A stretch of 64,000 nt of DNA. Origin: Streptomyces xanthophaeus (GTDB lineage Bacteria; Actinomycetota; Actinomycetes; Streptomycetales; Streptomycetaceae). Under the pieces are notes generated by a model. That model was not told where the DNA came from. It was given only the letters and a program-made list of their open reading frames with translations, and made no database searches. The position numbers and the translations under genes are program-made. The stretch lies in the NCBI RefSeq assembly GCF_030440515.1, contig NZ_CP076543.1:4685501-4749500 (forward strand), written 5' to 3'. This document shows positions 34,758 through 44,132 of the stretch, piece after piece (positions within the stretch are counted from its first letter, which is position 1; every line of letters begins with the position of its first letter).

Positions 34758-35705
34758 ATGGCGCGCGTATTTCCGCAAGGTCGGCTGGTCTACGGGATGC
34801 AGCTCCCGGTCCAGTCGCAGAGCACCATCTACGCCGAGCCCTGGGAGGCGTCGGCCACCGCCGCCGATCTCGCCGGGATCGCGCGGGCCGCCGACCGGGC
34901 CGGCTTCGGGTACGTGGCCACCTGCGACCACGTGGCCATCCCGCGGCGGCTCGCCGGCCCCATGAGCACCGTCTGGTACGACCCGGTGGCGACCCTGTCC
35001 TTCCTGGCCGGCATCACCGAGCGCGTGCGGCTGCTGAGCCATGTCGCGATCCTGGGCCTGCGCCACCCGCTGATCAGCGCCAAGCAGTACGCCACCCTCG
35101 ACCACCTCTCCGGCGGCCGGCTGATCCTCGGGGTGGGCGCGGGACACGTGCAGGAGGAGTTCGAGATCCTCGGCGTGGACTTCGCGCGCCGCGGCGCCGT
35201 CCTCGACGAGACCCTGGACGCGCTGCGGGCGGCGCTGGGGCCCGGGGAGTACCCGGAGTTCGAGGGCGAGCTGTTCTCCTTCAAGGACCTCGGCCAGCTG
35301 CCCCGGCCCGCGCAGGAGCGGATCCCCGTCTGGGTCGGCGGCTCCTCGCCCGCCGCCGTACGCCGCGCCGCCGTACGCGGGGACGGCTGGCTCCCGCAGG
35401 GAGACCCGCGCGACAAGCTCCCGCAGCAGATCGCCCGGATCGGGGAGCTGCGCGAGGCGGCCGGGATCACCGGTGCCTTCGAGTTCGGCGCGATCACCGA
35501 GGCGCTGTACGTCGGCGAGCCCGGCTGGGACACCGGCCGCCGCACCCTCACCGGCAAGGCGGAGGCGCTCGCCGAGTCCCTCCGGGAGTACAGGGCGCTC
35601 GGCGTGGACCAGATCCAGGTGCGCTTCCGCAGCCGCGACCGCGCCGAACTCGTCGACCAGATCACCGCTTTCGGGGCCGAGGTGGCCCCCCTCCTCAACG
35701 ACTAG
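34758..35705 (+). CDS. LLM class F420-dependent oxidoreductase
   Basis: The 315-residue TIM-barrel protein belongs to the luciferase-like family that uses F420 or FMN. It has YVATCDHVAIP, ISAKQYATLDHLSGGRLILGVGAG and IPVWVGGSSPAAVRRAA. F420-dependent members reduce or oxidise alcohols, imines or C=C bonds. The AH of an F420-specific phosphate pocket cannot be judged by eye. A dehydrogenase of the SDR family follows after 13 bp, and operator E precedes, so the pair is a predicted regulon operon. Confidence 0.87.
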   Translation: MARVFPQGRLVYGMQLPVQSQSTIYAEPWEASATAADLAGIARAADRAGFGYVATCDHVAIPRRLAGPMSTVWYDPVATLSFLAGITERVRLLSHVAILGLRHPLISAKQYATLDHLSGGRLILGVGAGHVQEEFEILGVDFARRGAVLDETLDALRAALGPGEYPEFEGELFSFKDLGQLPRPAQERIPVWVGGSSPAAVRRAAVRGDGWLPQGDPRDKLPQQIARIGELREAAGITGAFEFGAITEALYVGEPGWDTGRRTLTGKAEALAESLREYRALGVDQIQVRFRSRDRAELVDQITAFGAEVAPLLND

Positions 35706-35718
35706 GGGCTGACCGACC

Positions 35719-36504
35719 ATGGGCAAGCTGGACGGGCGCGTCGTCATCATCACCGGCGCGGCACGCGGGCAGGGCGAGCAGGAGGCCCGGCTCTTCGCCG
35801 CCGAGGGCGCGCGGGTGCTCCTCGGCGACGTGCTGGACGAGCAGGGCGCGGCGGTGGCCAAGGACATCGGCGAGGACCGGGCCCGGTACGTACGGATGGA
35901 CGTGAGCCGCGAGGAGGACTGGGCGGCCGCGGTCGCCGCCGCGAAGGAGGCCTTCGGCCCGATCGACGGCCTGGTCAACAACGCGGGCATCCTGCGCTTC
36001 AACGAGCTGACCGCGACCCCGCTGGAGGAGTTCCAGCAGGTGGTCCAGGTCAACCAGGTGGGTGCCTTCCTCGGAATCAAGGCGGTGGCCCCCGAGATCG
36101 AGGCGGCCGGCGGCGGCACCATCGTCAACACCTCCTCGTACACGGGCCTGACGGGCATGGCGTACGTCGGCACGTACGCCGCCACCAAGGCGGCGATCCT
36201 CGGCCTCACCCGGGTGGCCGCGCTGGAACTGGCGGGCAAGGGCATCCGGGTCAACGCGATGTGCCCGGGCGCCGTGGACACCCCGATGGCCAACCCGGGC
36301 CTGCTGGACCCGGCGAACATGACCGACGAGGCCAAGGACGCGATGGCCGAGCTCTACAAGCGGGTGGTCCCGCTGGGGCGGGTGGGGCAGCCGGAGGAGA
36401 TCGCGAAGCTGGCGCTCTTCCTGACGGCCGACGACTCCTCGTACATCACCGGACAGCCGTTCGTGATCGACGGCGGCTGGCTGGCGGGCGTCAGCATTCT
36501 CTGA
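35719..36504 (+). CDS. SDR family oxidoreductase
   Basis: The 261-residue protein is a classical short-chain dehydrogenase. The NAD(P)-binding loop is ITGAARGQGEQEA, NNAG is present, the catalytic Ser lies in NTSSYTG, and Tyr/Lys in YAATK. D39 or so after LLGD favours NAD over NADP. It resembles 3-alpha/20-beta-hydroxysteroid dehydrogenases of Streptomyces, but the family is too broad to fix the substrate. It lies 13 bp after the LLM gene with a ribosome-binding site of low strength. Confidence 0.9.
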   Translation: MGKLDGRVVIITGAARGQGEQEARLFAAEGARVLLGDVLDEQGAAVAKDIGEDRARYVRMDVSREEDWAAAVAAAKEAFGPIDGLVNNAGILRFNELTATPLEEFQQVVQVNQVGAFLGIKAVAPEIEAAGGGTIVNTSSYTGLTGMAYVGTYAATKAAILGLTRVAALELAGKGIRVNAMCPGAVDTPMANPGLLDPANMTDEAKDAMAELYKRVVPLGRVGQPEEIAKLALFLTADDSSYITGQPFVIDGGWLAGVSIL

Positions 36505-36516
36505 TGGAGCGTCAGG
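36500..36516. promoter_or_regulatory. Weak operator-like site at the SDR stop
   Basis: TCTGAT-GGAGC-GTCAGG has two mismatches to the regulon palindrome. It lies 61 bp upstream of perfect operator F and overlaps the SDR stop codon, so the pair might bind cooperatively. Confidence 0.35.
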
Positions 36517-36560
36517 TATTGACGCTCGCACCCTGGCAGTGGAACAGTCGAGACATCAAA

Positions 36561-36577
36561 TCTGACGGAACGTCAGA
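36561..36577. promoter_or_regulatory. Regulon operator F (perfect)
   Basis: TCTGAC-GGAAC-GTCAGA lies 13 bp before the GTG of the second LLM gene. A possible -35 box TTGACG occurs at 36519-36524. Confidence 0.75.
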
Positions 36578-36589
36578 AACCAAAGGACG

Positions 36590-37720
36590 GTGAACCCCTT
36601 GGAATTCGGGCTCTTTGTGCAGGGATACGTGCCTGAGGCGCGGTCCAAGGTCGACCCCGAGGCAGAGCACAAGGCGCTGATCGAGGAGACCGAGTACGTC
36701 ATACAGGCGGACAAGTCCGGCTTCAAGTACGCCTGGGCCTCCGAGCACCACTTCCTGGAGGAGTACTCGCACCTGTCGGCGAACGAGGTGTTCCTCGGGT
36801 ACCTCGCCCACGCCACCGAGCGCATCCACCTCGGCTCCGGCATCTTCAACCCGCTCGCCCCGGTGAACCACCCGGTCAAGGTGGCCGAGAAGGTCGCCAT
36901 GCTCGACCACCTCTCCAAGGGCCGCTTCGAGTTCGGCACCGGCCGCGGCGCCGGCAGCCACGAGATCCTCGGCTTCCTGCCGGGCATCGAGGACATGAAC
37001 GGCACCAAGGAGATCTGGGAGGAGACCATCGCGGAATTCCCCAAGATGTTCCTCCAGGAGGAGTACGAAGGGTTCCAGGGCAAGCACTGGTCGCTCCCGC
37101 CGCGGAAGATCTTCCCCAAGCCGTACGGCAAGGCCCACCCGGCCATGTGGTACGCCGCCGGCTCCCCGTCCTCGTACGCGATGGCGGCGAAGAAGGGCCT
37201 CGGCGTGCTGGGCTTCAGCGTGCAGAAGGTCTCCGACATGGAGTGGGTCCTCGACCAGTACAAGACGGCCATCCGGGAGGCGAAGGCCATCGGCGCCTTC
37301 GTCAACGACAACGTCATGGTCACCTCGACCGCGATCTGCGCCGAGACCCACGACAAGGCCGTCGAGATCGCCGTGAACGCCAACATGAACCGCTTCCAGT
37401 CGCTGGTCTTCCGCTACCACGACACCTTCCCGCGGCCCGAGGCGATCCCGCAGTGGCCCGAGACCCTGCCGGAGTACAACGCGGAGATCATCGAGCTGCT
37501 GATCGCGGAGGAACTGCTGATCTGCGGCGACCCGTCGGAGGTCCGGGCCCAGTGCAAGCGCTGGGAGCAGGCCGGCGCCGACCAGCTGTCCTTCGGCCTG
37601 CCGACCGGTGTCTCGCCCGAGGACACGATGACGACGATCAAGCTGATCGGCGAACACGTGATCCCCCACATCGACACGGACCCGGTCCACCGCACGACCC
37701 GCTTCCGCCAGGCCGTCTGA
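36590..37720 (+). CDS. LLM class flavin-dependent oxidoreductase
   Basis: The 376-residue luciferase-like protein starts MNPLEFGLFVQGYVPEAR and carries YAWASEHHFLEEY, HPVKVAEKVAMLDHLSKGRF and GTGRGAGSHEILGF. This resembles the bacterial luciferase alpha-type LLM subgroup, which uses FMN or F420. The GTG at 36590 is annotated, but the in-frame TTG at 36599 is better spaced from AAAGGACGG and would give MEFGLFVQ. Perfect operator F overlaps the promoter. Confidence 0.87.
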   Translation: MNPLEFGLFVQGYVPEARSKVDPEAEHKALIEETEYVIQADKSGFKYAWASEHHFLEEYSHLSANEVFLGYLAHATERIHLGSGIFNPLAPVNHPVKVAEKVAMLDHLSKGRFEFGTGRGAGSHEILGFLPGIEDMNGTKEIWEETIAEFPKMFLQEEYEGFQGKHWSLPPRKIFPKPYGKAHPAMWYAAGSPSSYAMAAKKGLGVLGFSVQKVSDMEWVLDQYKTAIREAKAIGAFVNDNVMVTSTAICAETHDKAVEIAVNANMNRFQSLVFRYHDTFPRPEAIPQWPETLPEYNAEIIELLIAEELLICGDPSEVRAQCKRWEQAGADQLSFGLPTGVSPEDTMTTIKLIGEHVIPHIDTDPVHRTTRFRQAV

Positions 37721-37769
37721 CCCGGCGGGAACACGGGGACGGCGTCTTCCCGGACCGCCGTCCCGCACC

Positions 37770-37800
37770 GGCCCCGGCCGGGCGGCCACCGGCCGGGGCC
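37770..37800. terminator. Terminator after the second LLM gene
   Basis: GGCCCCGGCCGG (37770-37781) and CCGGCCGGGGCC (37789-37800) form a perfect 12-bp stem with a seven-base loop. The GC-rich CCCCGCCGGCGTTTGAGGCG string just after it is a common Streptomyces intergenic sequence. Confidence 0.65.
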
Positions 37801-37890
37801 AAACCCTGCCCCGCCGGCGTTTGAGGCGCGGGGTGTGGGGCGGAGCCCCACGAGACGGGCCGCAACGCGAACTCCGGCAGAAGGGACGTC

Positions 37891-39630
37891 ATGCTCGACC
37901 ACCTGATCAAGGGGGCGACCGTCGTGGACGGCACCGGCGCCCCCGCCCGCGTCGCAGACGTGGGGATACGCGACGGCCGGATCGCGGCGATAGCCGCACC
38001 CGGCACCGTCACCGAAGAGGCCCGCACCACCGAGGACGCCACCGGCCTGGTCCTCACCCCCGGCTTCGTCGACCCGCACACGCACTACGACGCCCAGCTC
38101 TTCTGGGACCCCTACGCCACGCCCTCCATGAACCACGGCGTGACCACCGTCGCCGGCGGCAACTGCGGCTTCACCCTGGCCCCGCTCAACCCCGCCCGCC
38201 CCGAGGACGCCGACTACACCCGCCGCATGATGAGCAAGGTCGAGGGCATGGCCCTCAAGGCCCTGGAGGAGGGCGTCGACTGGACCTGGTCCACCTTCGG
38301 CGAGTACCTCGACGCCCTGGAGGGCCGGATCGCCGTCAACGCCGGGTTCATGGTCGGCCACTGCGCCCTGCGCCGCCACGTGATGGGTGAGGACGCCGTC
38401 GGAGGCCAGCCCACCCCCGAGCAGATGCAGCAGATGCTCGATCTCTTCCACGACGCCATGAACGCCGGCGCCTGGGGCCTGTCCACCACCCAGTCCTCCA
38501 CCCACTCCGACGGGTCCGGCGCCCCCGTGGCCTCCCGCCACGCCCGGCCCGCCGAGCTGCTCGCGCTGTCGAAGGCGGTCGCCGAACACGAGGGCACCCA
38601 GCTGGAGGCGATCGTCGCCGGCTGCCTCGACCAGTTCTCGGACGACGAGATCGACCTGTTCGTGGAGATGAGCGCCGCTGCCGGACGGCCCCTGAACTGG
38701 AACGTCCTCACCATCGACGCCTCCGTCCCCGAGCGGGTCCCGCGCCAGCTGATCCCCAGCGAGCGCGCCCGCAAGGCCGGCGGCCGCATCGTCGCGCTGA
38801 CGATGCCCATCCTCACCCCCATGAACATGTCGCTGGGCACCTTCTGCGCGCTCAACCTCATCCCCGGCTGGGGCGAGATCCTCGGCCTGCCCGTCCCCGA
38901 GCGGATCGCCAAGCTCCGCGACGCCGGCGTACGCGCCGAGATGCTGCGCCGCGCCGACAGCAAGGAGGCCGGAGTCTTCCGGCGCCTCGCCCACTTCGGG
39001 CGGTACGTCATAGGGGACACGTACAGCAAGGAGAACGAGGGCCTCTCCGGCCGGGTCGTGAACGACATCGCCGCCGAACGCGGCCAGGACCCCTTCCAGT
39101 GCCTGGTCGAGATCTGCGCCAACGACGACCTGCGCACGGTGCTCTGGCCGATGCCCACCGACAACGATCCGGCGAGCTGGGCCCTGCGCCAGGAGACCTG
39201 GCAGCACGAGGACGTCATGCTCGGCGGCTCCGACGCCGGCGCGCACCTGGACCGGATGTGCGGGGCCCCGTACACGACCCGATTCCTCGGCGACTGCCTG
39301 CGCGGCCGCAAGCTCGTGCCGCTGGAGCAGGCGGTACGGATGCTCACCGACGACCCGGCCCGGCTGTTCGGGCTGCGCGAACGCGGCCGGATCGCCGAGG
39401 GCTACCACGCGGACCTGGTCCTCTTCGACCCCGAGCGCATCGAGGCCGGTCCCGCGACCCTCGTCCACGACCTGCCCGGGGACAGCCCCCGGCTGGACGC
39501 GCGGGCCATCGGCATCGTCTCGGTACGGGTCAACGGCGTGGAGACCATCCGCAACGACGAGGTGACGGGGGCGATCCCCGGGACCGTGCTCCGGTCGGGC
39601 CGGGACACGAGGACGGTGAGCACCCGTTGA
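37891..39630 (+). CDS. N-acyl-D-amino-acid deacylase family amidohydrolase
   Basis: The 579-residue metal-dependent hydrolase has the N-terminal beta segment (LIKGATVVDGTGAPARVADVGI), the metal motif DPHTHYDAQLFWDP at about residue 64, NCGFTLAPL, and the C-terminal GGSDAGAHLDRMCG with the catalytic Asp. It then has the composite-domain end GRIAEGYHADLVLFDPE. The family opens N-acyl-D-amino acids, hydantoins or cyclic amides; many Streptomyces members act on unknown compounds. The stop overlaps the TTG start of the aldehyde dehydrogenase gene. No regulon palindrome lies directly upstream. Confidence 0.85.
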   Translation: MLDHLIKGATVVDGTGAPARVADVGIRDGRIAAIAAPGTVTEEARTTEDATGLVLTPGFVDPHTHYDAQLFWDPYATPSMNHGVTTVAGGNCGFTLAPLNPARPEDADYTRRMMSKVEGMALKALEEGVDWTWSTFGEYLDALEGRIAVNAGFMVGHCALRRHVMGEDAVGGQPTPEQMQQMLDLFHDAMNAGAWGLSTTQSSTHSDGSGAPVASRHARPAELLALSKAVAEHEGTQLEAIVAGCLDQFSDDEIDLFVEMSAAAGRPLNWNVLTIDASVPERVPRQLIPSERARKAGGRIVALTMPILTPMNMSLGTFCALNLIPGWGEILGLPVPERIAKLRDAGVRAEMLRRADSKEAGVFRRLAHFGRYVIGDTYSKENEGLSGRVVNDIAAERGQDPFQCLVEICANDDLRTVLWPMPTDNDPASWALRQETWQHEDVMLGGSDAGAHLDRMCGAPYTTRFLGDCLRGRKLVPLEQAVRMLTDDPARLFGLRERGRIAEGYHADLVLFDPERIEAGPATLVHDLPGDSPRLDARAIGIVSVRVNGVETIRNDEVTGAIPGTVLRSGRDTRTVSTR

Positions 39631-41090
39631 CCGCGCAGAAGCTCTACATCGGCGGCGAGTGGGTGGAGCCCGCGGGCGGCCACTACGAGGTGATCAACCC
39701 GGCGGACGAGTCGGTGGTCGGTCTCGCGCCCGAAGCCTCGCGCGGGCAGGTCGAGGAGGCGGCGCGCGCCGCGGCCGAGGCCTTCGGGAGCTGGTCCCGT
39801 ACGACGCCCGAGGCGCGCGCGGCGATCCTGGACCGGGCCGCGGACATCATGCAGCGGGAGTACGAGCCGTGGGCGGTGCTGGCCCGGCAGGAGACGGGCG
39901 CACCGGCCGGCATCGCGCGCGGCATGCAGGTCGGGGTGGGCGTCACCCGCTTCCGGCGGTACGCCAAGGGAGCCCTCGAACCGGTCGAGAGGGGCCTGCC
40001 CCCGCAGGTCACCGAGGCCGGCCCGATGGGGCGGGCGAGCATCCTGGGCGCGCTGGAGGTGCGCCAGCCGGTCGGGGTGGTCACCTGCATCACCTCCTAC
40101 AACAACCCCTGGGCGAACCCGGCGGGCAAGGTGGCGCCGGCCCTGGCCATGGGCAACACGGTGGTGGTCAAGCCGGCGCCGCAGGACCCGCTGTCGGTGT
40201 TCCGGATGGCGGACGCCCTGCACGAGGCCGGGGTGCCGGCGGGCGTGGTGAACGTGGTGAACGGCCAGTCGGTGGAGGTCGGCGAGGCCGCCGTGGACGC
40301 GCCGGACGTGGACATGGTCTCCTTCACCGGTTCCACGGCCGTCGGGCAGCGCATCGCCGAGGTCTGCGGCCGGTCCATGAAGCGGCAGCTGATGGAGCTG
40401 GGCGGCAAGGGCGCGGCGATCGTCTTCGAGGATGCGGACCTGGACGCGGCGGTGATGGGGATCGGGACGACCTTCTCCTTCTACTCCGGGCAGATCTGCA
40501 CCGCCCCGACCCGGGTGATCGTCCACCGGTCCGTCCACGACCGTCTGATCGAGAAGCTGACCGGCTACCTGGCCTTCATGAAGGTCGGCGATCCGGCGGC
40601 GGCGGGCACGGTGGTCGGCCCGGTGATCTCGGCGGTGCACCGCGACCGGGTGGAGTCGTACATCGAGCTGGGGAAGAAGGAGGGGGCCCGGATCGCGTAC
40701 GGCGGCGAGCGCCCGGTGGTGGGGGACGGCCGCGGCTTCTACGTGGCCCCGACCCTGCTGGTCGACTGCACGAACGACATGCGCGTGGTCCGTGAGGAGA
40801 TCTTCGGCCCGGTGGTCGTGGTGGTGCCCTTCGACGGCGACGAGGAAGAGGCGGTCCGGCTCGCCAACGACAGCGACTTCGGGCTGCTGAGCTACGTGTG
40901 GTCGGGGGATTCGGCACGCGCGTTCCGCGTGGCGCGGCGGCTGCGGTCGGGCGGCGTCGGCGTCAACACCATCGGCCGCAACATGGAGGCGCCGTTCGGC
41001 GGCTTCAAGCGCAGCGGGGTGGGCCGGGACGTGGGCTCGTACGCGCTGCACGCCTACAGCGAGATCCAGTCGATCGTCTGGACGGCGTAG
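39627..41090 (+). CDS. Aldehyde dehydrogenase family protein
   Basis: The 487-residue NAD(P)-dependent enzyme shows YNNPWANPAGKVAPALAMGN, FTGSTAVGQRIAE, the general-base Glu in MELGGKGA, the catalytic Cys in GQICTAPTR, and EEIFGPVVVVVPF. It oxidises an aldehyde to the acid. TTG at 39627 is the only start that includes the N-terminal strand AQKLYIGGEW, and it overlaps the deacylase stop (TTGA). Both genes probably form one unit, so the hydrolase may release an aldehyde precursor. Confidence 0.9.
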   Translation: MTAQKLYIGGEWVEPAGGHYEVINPADESVVGLAPEASRGQVEEAARAAAEAFGSWSRTTPEARAAILDRAADIMQREYEPWAVLARQETGAPAGIARGMQVGVGVTRFRRYAKGALEPVERGLPPQVTEAGPMGRASILGALEVRQPVGVVTCITSYNNPWANPAGKVAPALAMGNTVVVKPAPQDPLSVFRMADALHEAGVPAGVVNVVNGQSVEVGEAAVDAPDVDMVSFTGSTAVGQRIAEVCGRSMKRQLMELGGKGAAIVFEDADLDAAVMGIGTTFSFYSGQICTAPTRVIVHRSVHDRLIEKLTGYLAFMKVGDPAAAGTVVGPVISAVHRDRVESYIELGKKEGARIAYGGERPVVGDGRGFYVAPTLLVDCTNDMRVVREEIFGPVVVVVPFDGDEEEAVRLANDSDFGLLSYVWSGDSARAFRVARRLRSGGVGVNTIGRNMEAPFGGFKRSGVGRDVGSYALHAYSEIQSIVWTA

Positions 41091-41110
41091 GGGGTGTCTT
41101 GCCCCCGCAC

Positions 41111-41137
41111 GCCGGGGCCCCGCAGCGGGGCCCCGGC
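41111..41137. terminator. Strong terminator after the aldehyde dehydrogenase gene
   Basis: GCCGGGGCCCCGC (41111-41123) and GCGGGGCCCCGGC (41125-41137) are a perfect 13-bp inverted repeat around a single base. It lies between convergent genes. Confidence 0.8.
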
Positions 41138-41147
41138 GCGCGGTCCG

Positions 41148-42989
41148 CTACGGGCCCCCGGGCGGCCAGTCGTGGCCGAGGGCCTCGGCGTACTCCTTGC
41201 TGCCCCCGCAGAGCCCTGCCCAGGTCCGCGGGTTCTGCGCCGCGAGCCGTTCGAGGGCGGCCCGGGCCTGCAATTGCGGCGGTGTGCCGTCGTCCGGGAT
41301 CCGCCACGCGAACTGCAGCCACGGGTCGCCCTCGCCCGGTACGCCGGGTTCGGTGCCGGGAGCGTAGGTGAAGAGGAGCACGACGGTCCCCGGATCGTCC
41401 CATGCGGTGAAGGCCCCGCCCGCGCCGCAGTCCCACGCGGTGAGCAGTTCGGGGCGTTCCCGAAGCCCGTCGGCGATGAGCCGGGCGGTGTCGCGGGCCG
41501 GCCAGGACCAGCTCCGGTCGTTCTCGGCCCGTTCGACCTCCGCGTCGTACGCTGCGGCGTCGCACCGGTACGCGGGCGGCTGCCGTTTCCCTTCGACGCC
41601 TCGCCAGCCGTCCCACACCACCGTGTCGCCGTCCCGGTGGATCGTCACGTAGAGGGCCCCGCAGCAGCCTTCGGTGCAGTAGGCCTCGGCGAGCTGGACC
41701 TCCCGGGGTTCGGGACCGGCCCGCAGCCGCCCGGTGTCGAGCAGGAACTCGGGGGAATTGGAGCCGCCCGAGGCGAACAGGTCGGGAACCAACGGCCTGC
41801 CGCCGAGCAGGATCCGGGTCTCCACCACGTTGCACACGGCCGGGTCGGAGACGACGACCTCGATCTCGAACGTGGCCGGTGCGGCGGGCGGGATGAACGG
41901 CCGGTGTCCGGCGCGGAGCATCCAGCCGGCCCGGTGGCCGCTCGGGTCCTTGCCGGGGCCGATGCCCGCGGCGGCCACCGCCTTGTCGGGGACGGCCGCC
42001 CAGAGCGGTGCGGCCAGCAGCCGGCCCAGGGTGTCGATCAGTTCGGCCCGTCGGCCCGGCGGCCACTGCAGCACCGCCCCAGCCCCGCTGCGCAGGTCCT
42101 GGGCGAGTGAGATCAGCAAGGCGTACGAGTCGGGTGACGGGGTGAGCCGATGGGCTCCGCCGACCACGGCTTCGTACACGGGATGCGCCCGCGCGTAGTC
42201 GAGGACCTCCGGCCGGTACTGGTTCGTGTGGGACATGGCGAGCAGCAGCCGGCACGCCGCCACGGTCAGGTCGGGGTCCGCCGGGTAGGCGTCGAGCAAC
42301 TCGTCCAGCCGGGCGGCCTCGGCGACCCGGCGGGGCGGGCCGATCGGCTTCGCCGTGGTGGAGCGGATCAGGGCGGCGCGGACGGCGTCGCGGTTCCCGC
42401 CGGTCACGGCGTCGAGGAGGGGGTTCGGGCGGGGTGGTTCGGCTCGGAGCCGCAGTTCGGCCTCGGCCGCCACCGGCCGGTCGATCCGGTCGAGGACGGC
42501 GACGGCCGCGAGGGAGAACTCCCGCAGCATGCCGAGGGCCCGGACGGTCGGCACGTCCTCGGGTTCGCCGAGACGGATCAGCAGGGCCAGGCCGGCGTGC
42601 ACGGCCGACGGGTGTGTGCCGGTGCGGGTCAGCCGACGGGCCAGGCGTCGAGCCCGGCCCACGTACCGGTCCTCGGGGACGATCCGGCGCACGATCCGGT
42701 GGATGTTCTTCGGCGGAACGGGGAGCGGGGCCAGCCGCGCGTGCACGGCTTCGGCGGCGCGCCCGATGATGGGGTCGGCCAGGAGCGGGACGACGGCCGC
42801 GGTGACCGCGGCCTCGGCGGCGGGCGGGTCGAGCCGGTCGCGCCGGCTCACGGCAGGGAATCCGTCGGGCAGTGGGTATCCGCCGGACGGGACACGGCCG
42901 TCGGGCTCGATGCCGTGGCGGAAGAGGGCGTAGTCGTACAGGGACGTCGTCCGGGGGGCGAGCGGCTCGCGCTCGTCGCGGACGCTCAT
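41148..42989 (-). CDS. Hypothetical protein, 613 residues
   Basis: I do not recognise this family. The N-terminal two thirds (to about residue 370) are helical and Arg/Ala/Leu-rich, with possible HEAT-like repeats. The C-terminal third contains a beta-rich region with cysteines (EAYCTEGCCGALYVTIHRDG, AWDCGAGGAFTAWDD). No signal peptide or membrane segment is seen, so it should be cytoplasmic. The DNA alkylation repeat-like gene lies 54 bp upstream on the same strand and may be co-transcribed. Confidence 0.75.
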   Translation of the reverse strand: MSVRDEREPLAPRTTSLYDYALFRHGIEPDGRVPSGGYPLPDGFPAVSRRDRLDPPAAEAAVTAAVVPLLADPIIGRAAEAVHARLAPLPVPPKNIHRIVRRIVPEDRYVGRARRLARRLTRTGTHPSAVHAGLALLIRLGEPEDVPTVRALGMLREFSLAAVAVLDRIDRPVAAEAELRLRAEPPRPNPLLDAVTGGNRDAVRAALIRSTTAKPIGPPRRVAEAARLDELLDAYPADPDLTVAACRLLLAMSHTNQYRPEVLDYARAHPVYEAVVGGAHRLTPSPDSYALLISLAQDLRSGAGAVLQWPPGRRAELIDTLGRLLAAPLWAAVPDKAVAAAGIGPGKDPSGHRAGWMLRAGHRPFIPPAAPATFEIEVVVSDPAVCNVVETRILLGGRPLVPDLFASGGSNSPEFLLDTGRLRAGPEPREVQLAEAYCTEGCCGALYVTIHRDGDTVVWDGWRGVEGKRQPPAYRCDAAAYDAEVERAENDRSWSWPARDTARLIADGLRERPELLTAWDCGAGGAFTAWDDPGTVVLLFTYAPGTEPGVPGEGDPWLQFAWRIPDDGTPPQLQARAALERLAAQNPRTWAGLCGGSKEYAEALGHDWPPGGP

Positions 42990-43043
42990 CGGGCGGGCTG
43001 GGACTCGATTCCGTAGGTCATGCCGAGAGGGTGTCAGGCGGGG

Positions 43044-44132
43044 TCAGGAGGCGTCCAGCGAAAAAGGGGCCTCGCCGCGGACCCGGCCGTTGATCTGGAG
43101 CTGCACCAGGTGCTCGCCGGAGTGGTAGCGGCGGGTGGTGATGGGTTTGAAGGAGTGGCGCTTGGTGCCGCCGAGGGTTTCGCCGGGGGCCACGGCGCGG
43201 GTGACGAGTTTGAACACCTTCGGCGTGCGGGTGCCGTTGGCCTTCGCGTGGTGGACGACGTAGTCGATGACCAGCCGGGCCGGGAGCGGGCCGGTGTTGG
43301 TGACCGTCCAGTCGAAGACGAGGTACTCGCCGACGGCGATCCGCGGGTCGGCGACCACCGGGCCGCTCACGGTGACGGGCACGTCGGGGGAGTGGCCGAG
43401 GAGGGTCAGTGCCTCGGGCCGCCCGGCCTTGATCAGGGTGCGCAGTCCGTGGCGTACGACGCGGTCGGTCGTGGCGTCGGGCTCGGCCAGCCAGCGGCCC
43501 GCGGTCTCGACCGCGAGGGCGGGGTGGTCGCGGCTGATGTCGTTGAGGTGGTTGGAGACGGAGCGGCGGACGTACTCGGACCCGTCGCGGTAGAGGGCGT
43601 CCAGCACCGGCAGGGCCGGCCGCGGGTCGGCGACGAAGGCGGGCAGCTGCGGGGCCCACGGCAGCCGGGGCCGGGTTCCCTCGCTGGCGAGGCGGCGTAC
43701 GTGCGGGTCCGGGTCGGCCGTCCACTTCTGTACGACGGCCAGGGCGCGGTCCGGGTCGGCGCGCAGGAAGGGCCGGACGGCGGACTCGGCGGTGAGCCGG
43801 GGGGTGAGGTCGTGCAGCAGGTCCAGCCCGGGTTCGAACGCCTCCAGTCCGCGGACGGCGACGGCCTCGTTGACGGGGAAGGTCATCCAGCCCTCGAAGC
43901 CGGGCAGGGCGAGGGCGGTGCGTACGACGGCCTCGAAGTCGGGCCATGCGCCCGGGAGGTCGTCGAGCACGGCGTCGCGGACGGCGGCGACGCGGCCGCT
44001 GAAGGTCAGTCCGTCGAGGGCGTCGGCGCGGGCGCGCAGGGCCGGCGAGGACCGGCGGCCGCCCGCGCGGGCGAGCAGTCGGGCGAGGTGGGTGACGGTG
44101 TCCGCGCTGAGGAGCTCATCGGCCGTGGGCAT
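43044..44132 (-). CDS. DNA alkylation repeat (AlkD-like) protein
   Basis: The 362-residue protein has an N-terminal helical HEAT-repeat region (about residues 1-240) with WMTFPVNEAVA, DPDPHVRRLASEGTRPRLPW, EYVRRSVSNHLNDISRDHP and HGLRTLIKAGRPEALTLLG. A beta-sandwich-like C-terminal domain (DWTVTNTGPLPARLVIDYVV, RRYHSGEHLVQLQINGR) follows. The helical part matches actinobacterial AlkD-like proteins; AlkD is a DNA glycosylase for alkylated bases, but many members lack activity. The ATG at 44132 is chosen over the upstream ATG because the family begins there. Confidence 0.75.
   Translation of the reverse strand: MPTADELLSADTVTHLARLLARAGGRRSSPALRARADALDGLTFSGRVAAVRDAVLDDLPGAWPDFEAVVRTALALPGFEGWMTFPVNEAVAVRGLEAFEPGLDLLHDLTPRLTAESAVRPFLRADPDRALAVVQKWTADPDPHVRRLASEGTRPRLPWAPQLPAFVADPRPALPVLDALYRDGSEYVRRSVSNHLNDISRDHPALAVETAGRWLAEPDATTDRVVRHGLRTLIKAGRPEALTLLGHSPDVPVTVSGPVVADPRIAVGEYLVFDWTVTNTGPLPARLVIDYVVHHAKANGTRTPKVFKLVTRAVAPGETLGGTKRHSFKPITTRRYHSGEHLVQLQINGRVRGEAPFSLDAS

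Noticed and set aside
37805..37860. GC-rich palindromic string after the LLM gene as a special element
   Set aside because: CCCCGCCGGCGTTTGAGGCG-type strings are common intergenic sequence in Streptomyces.
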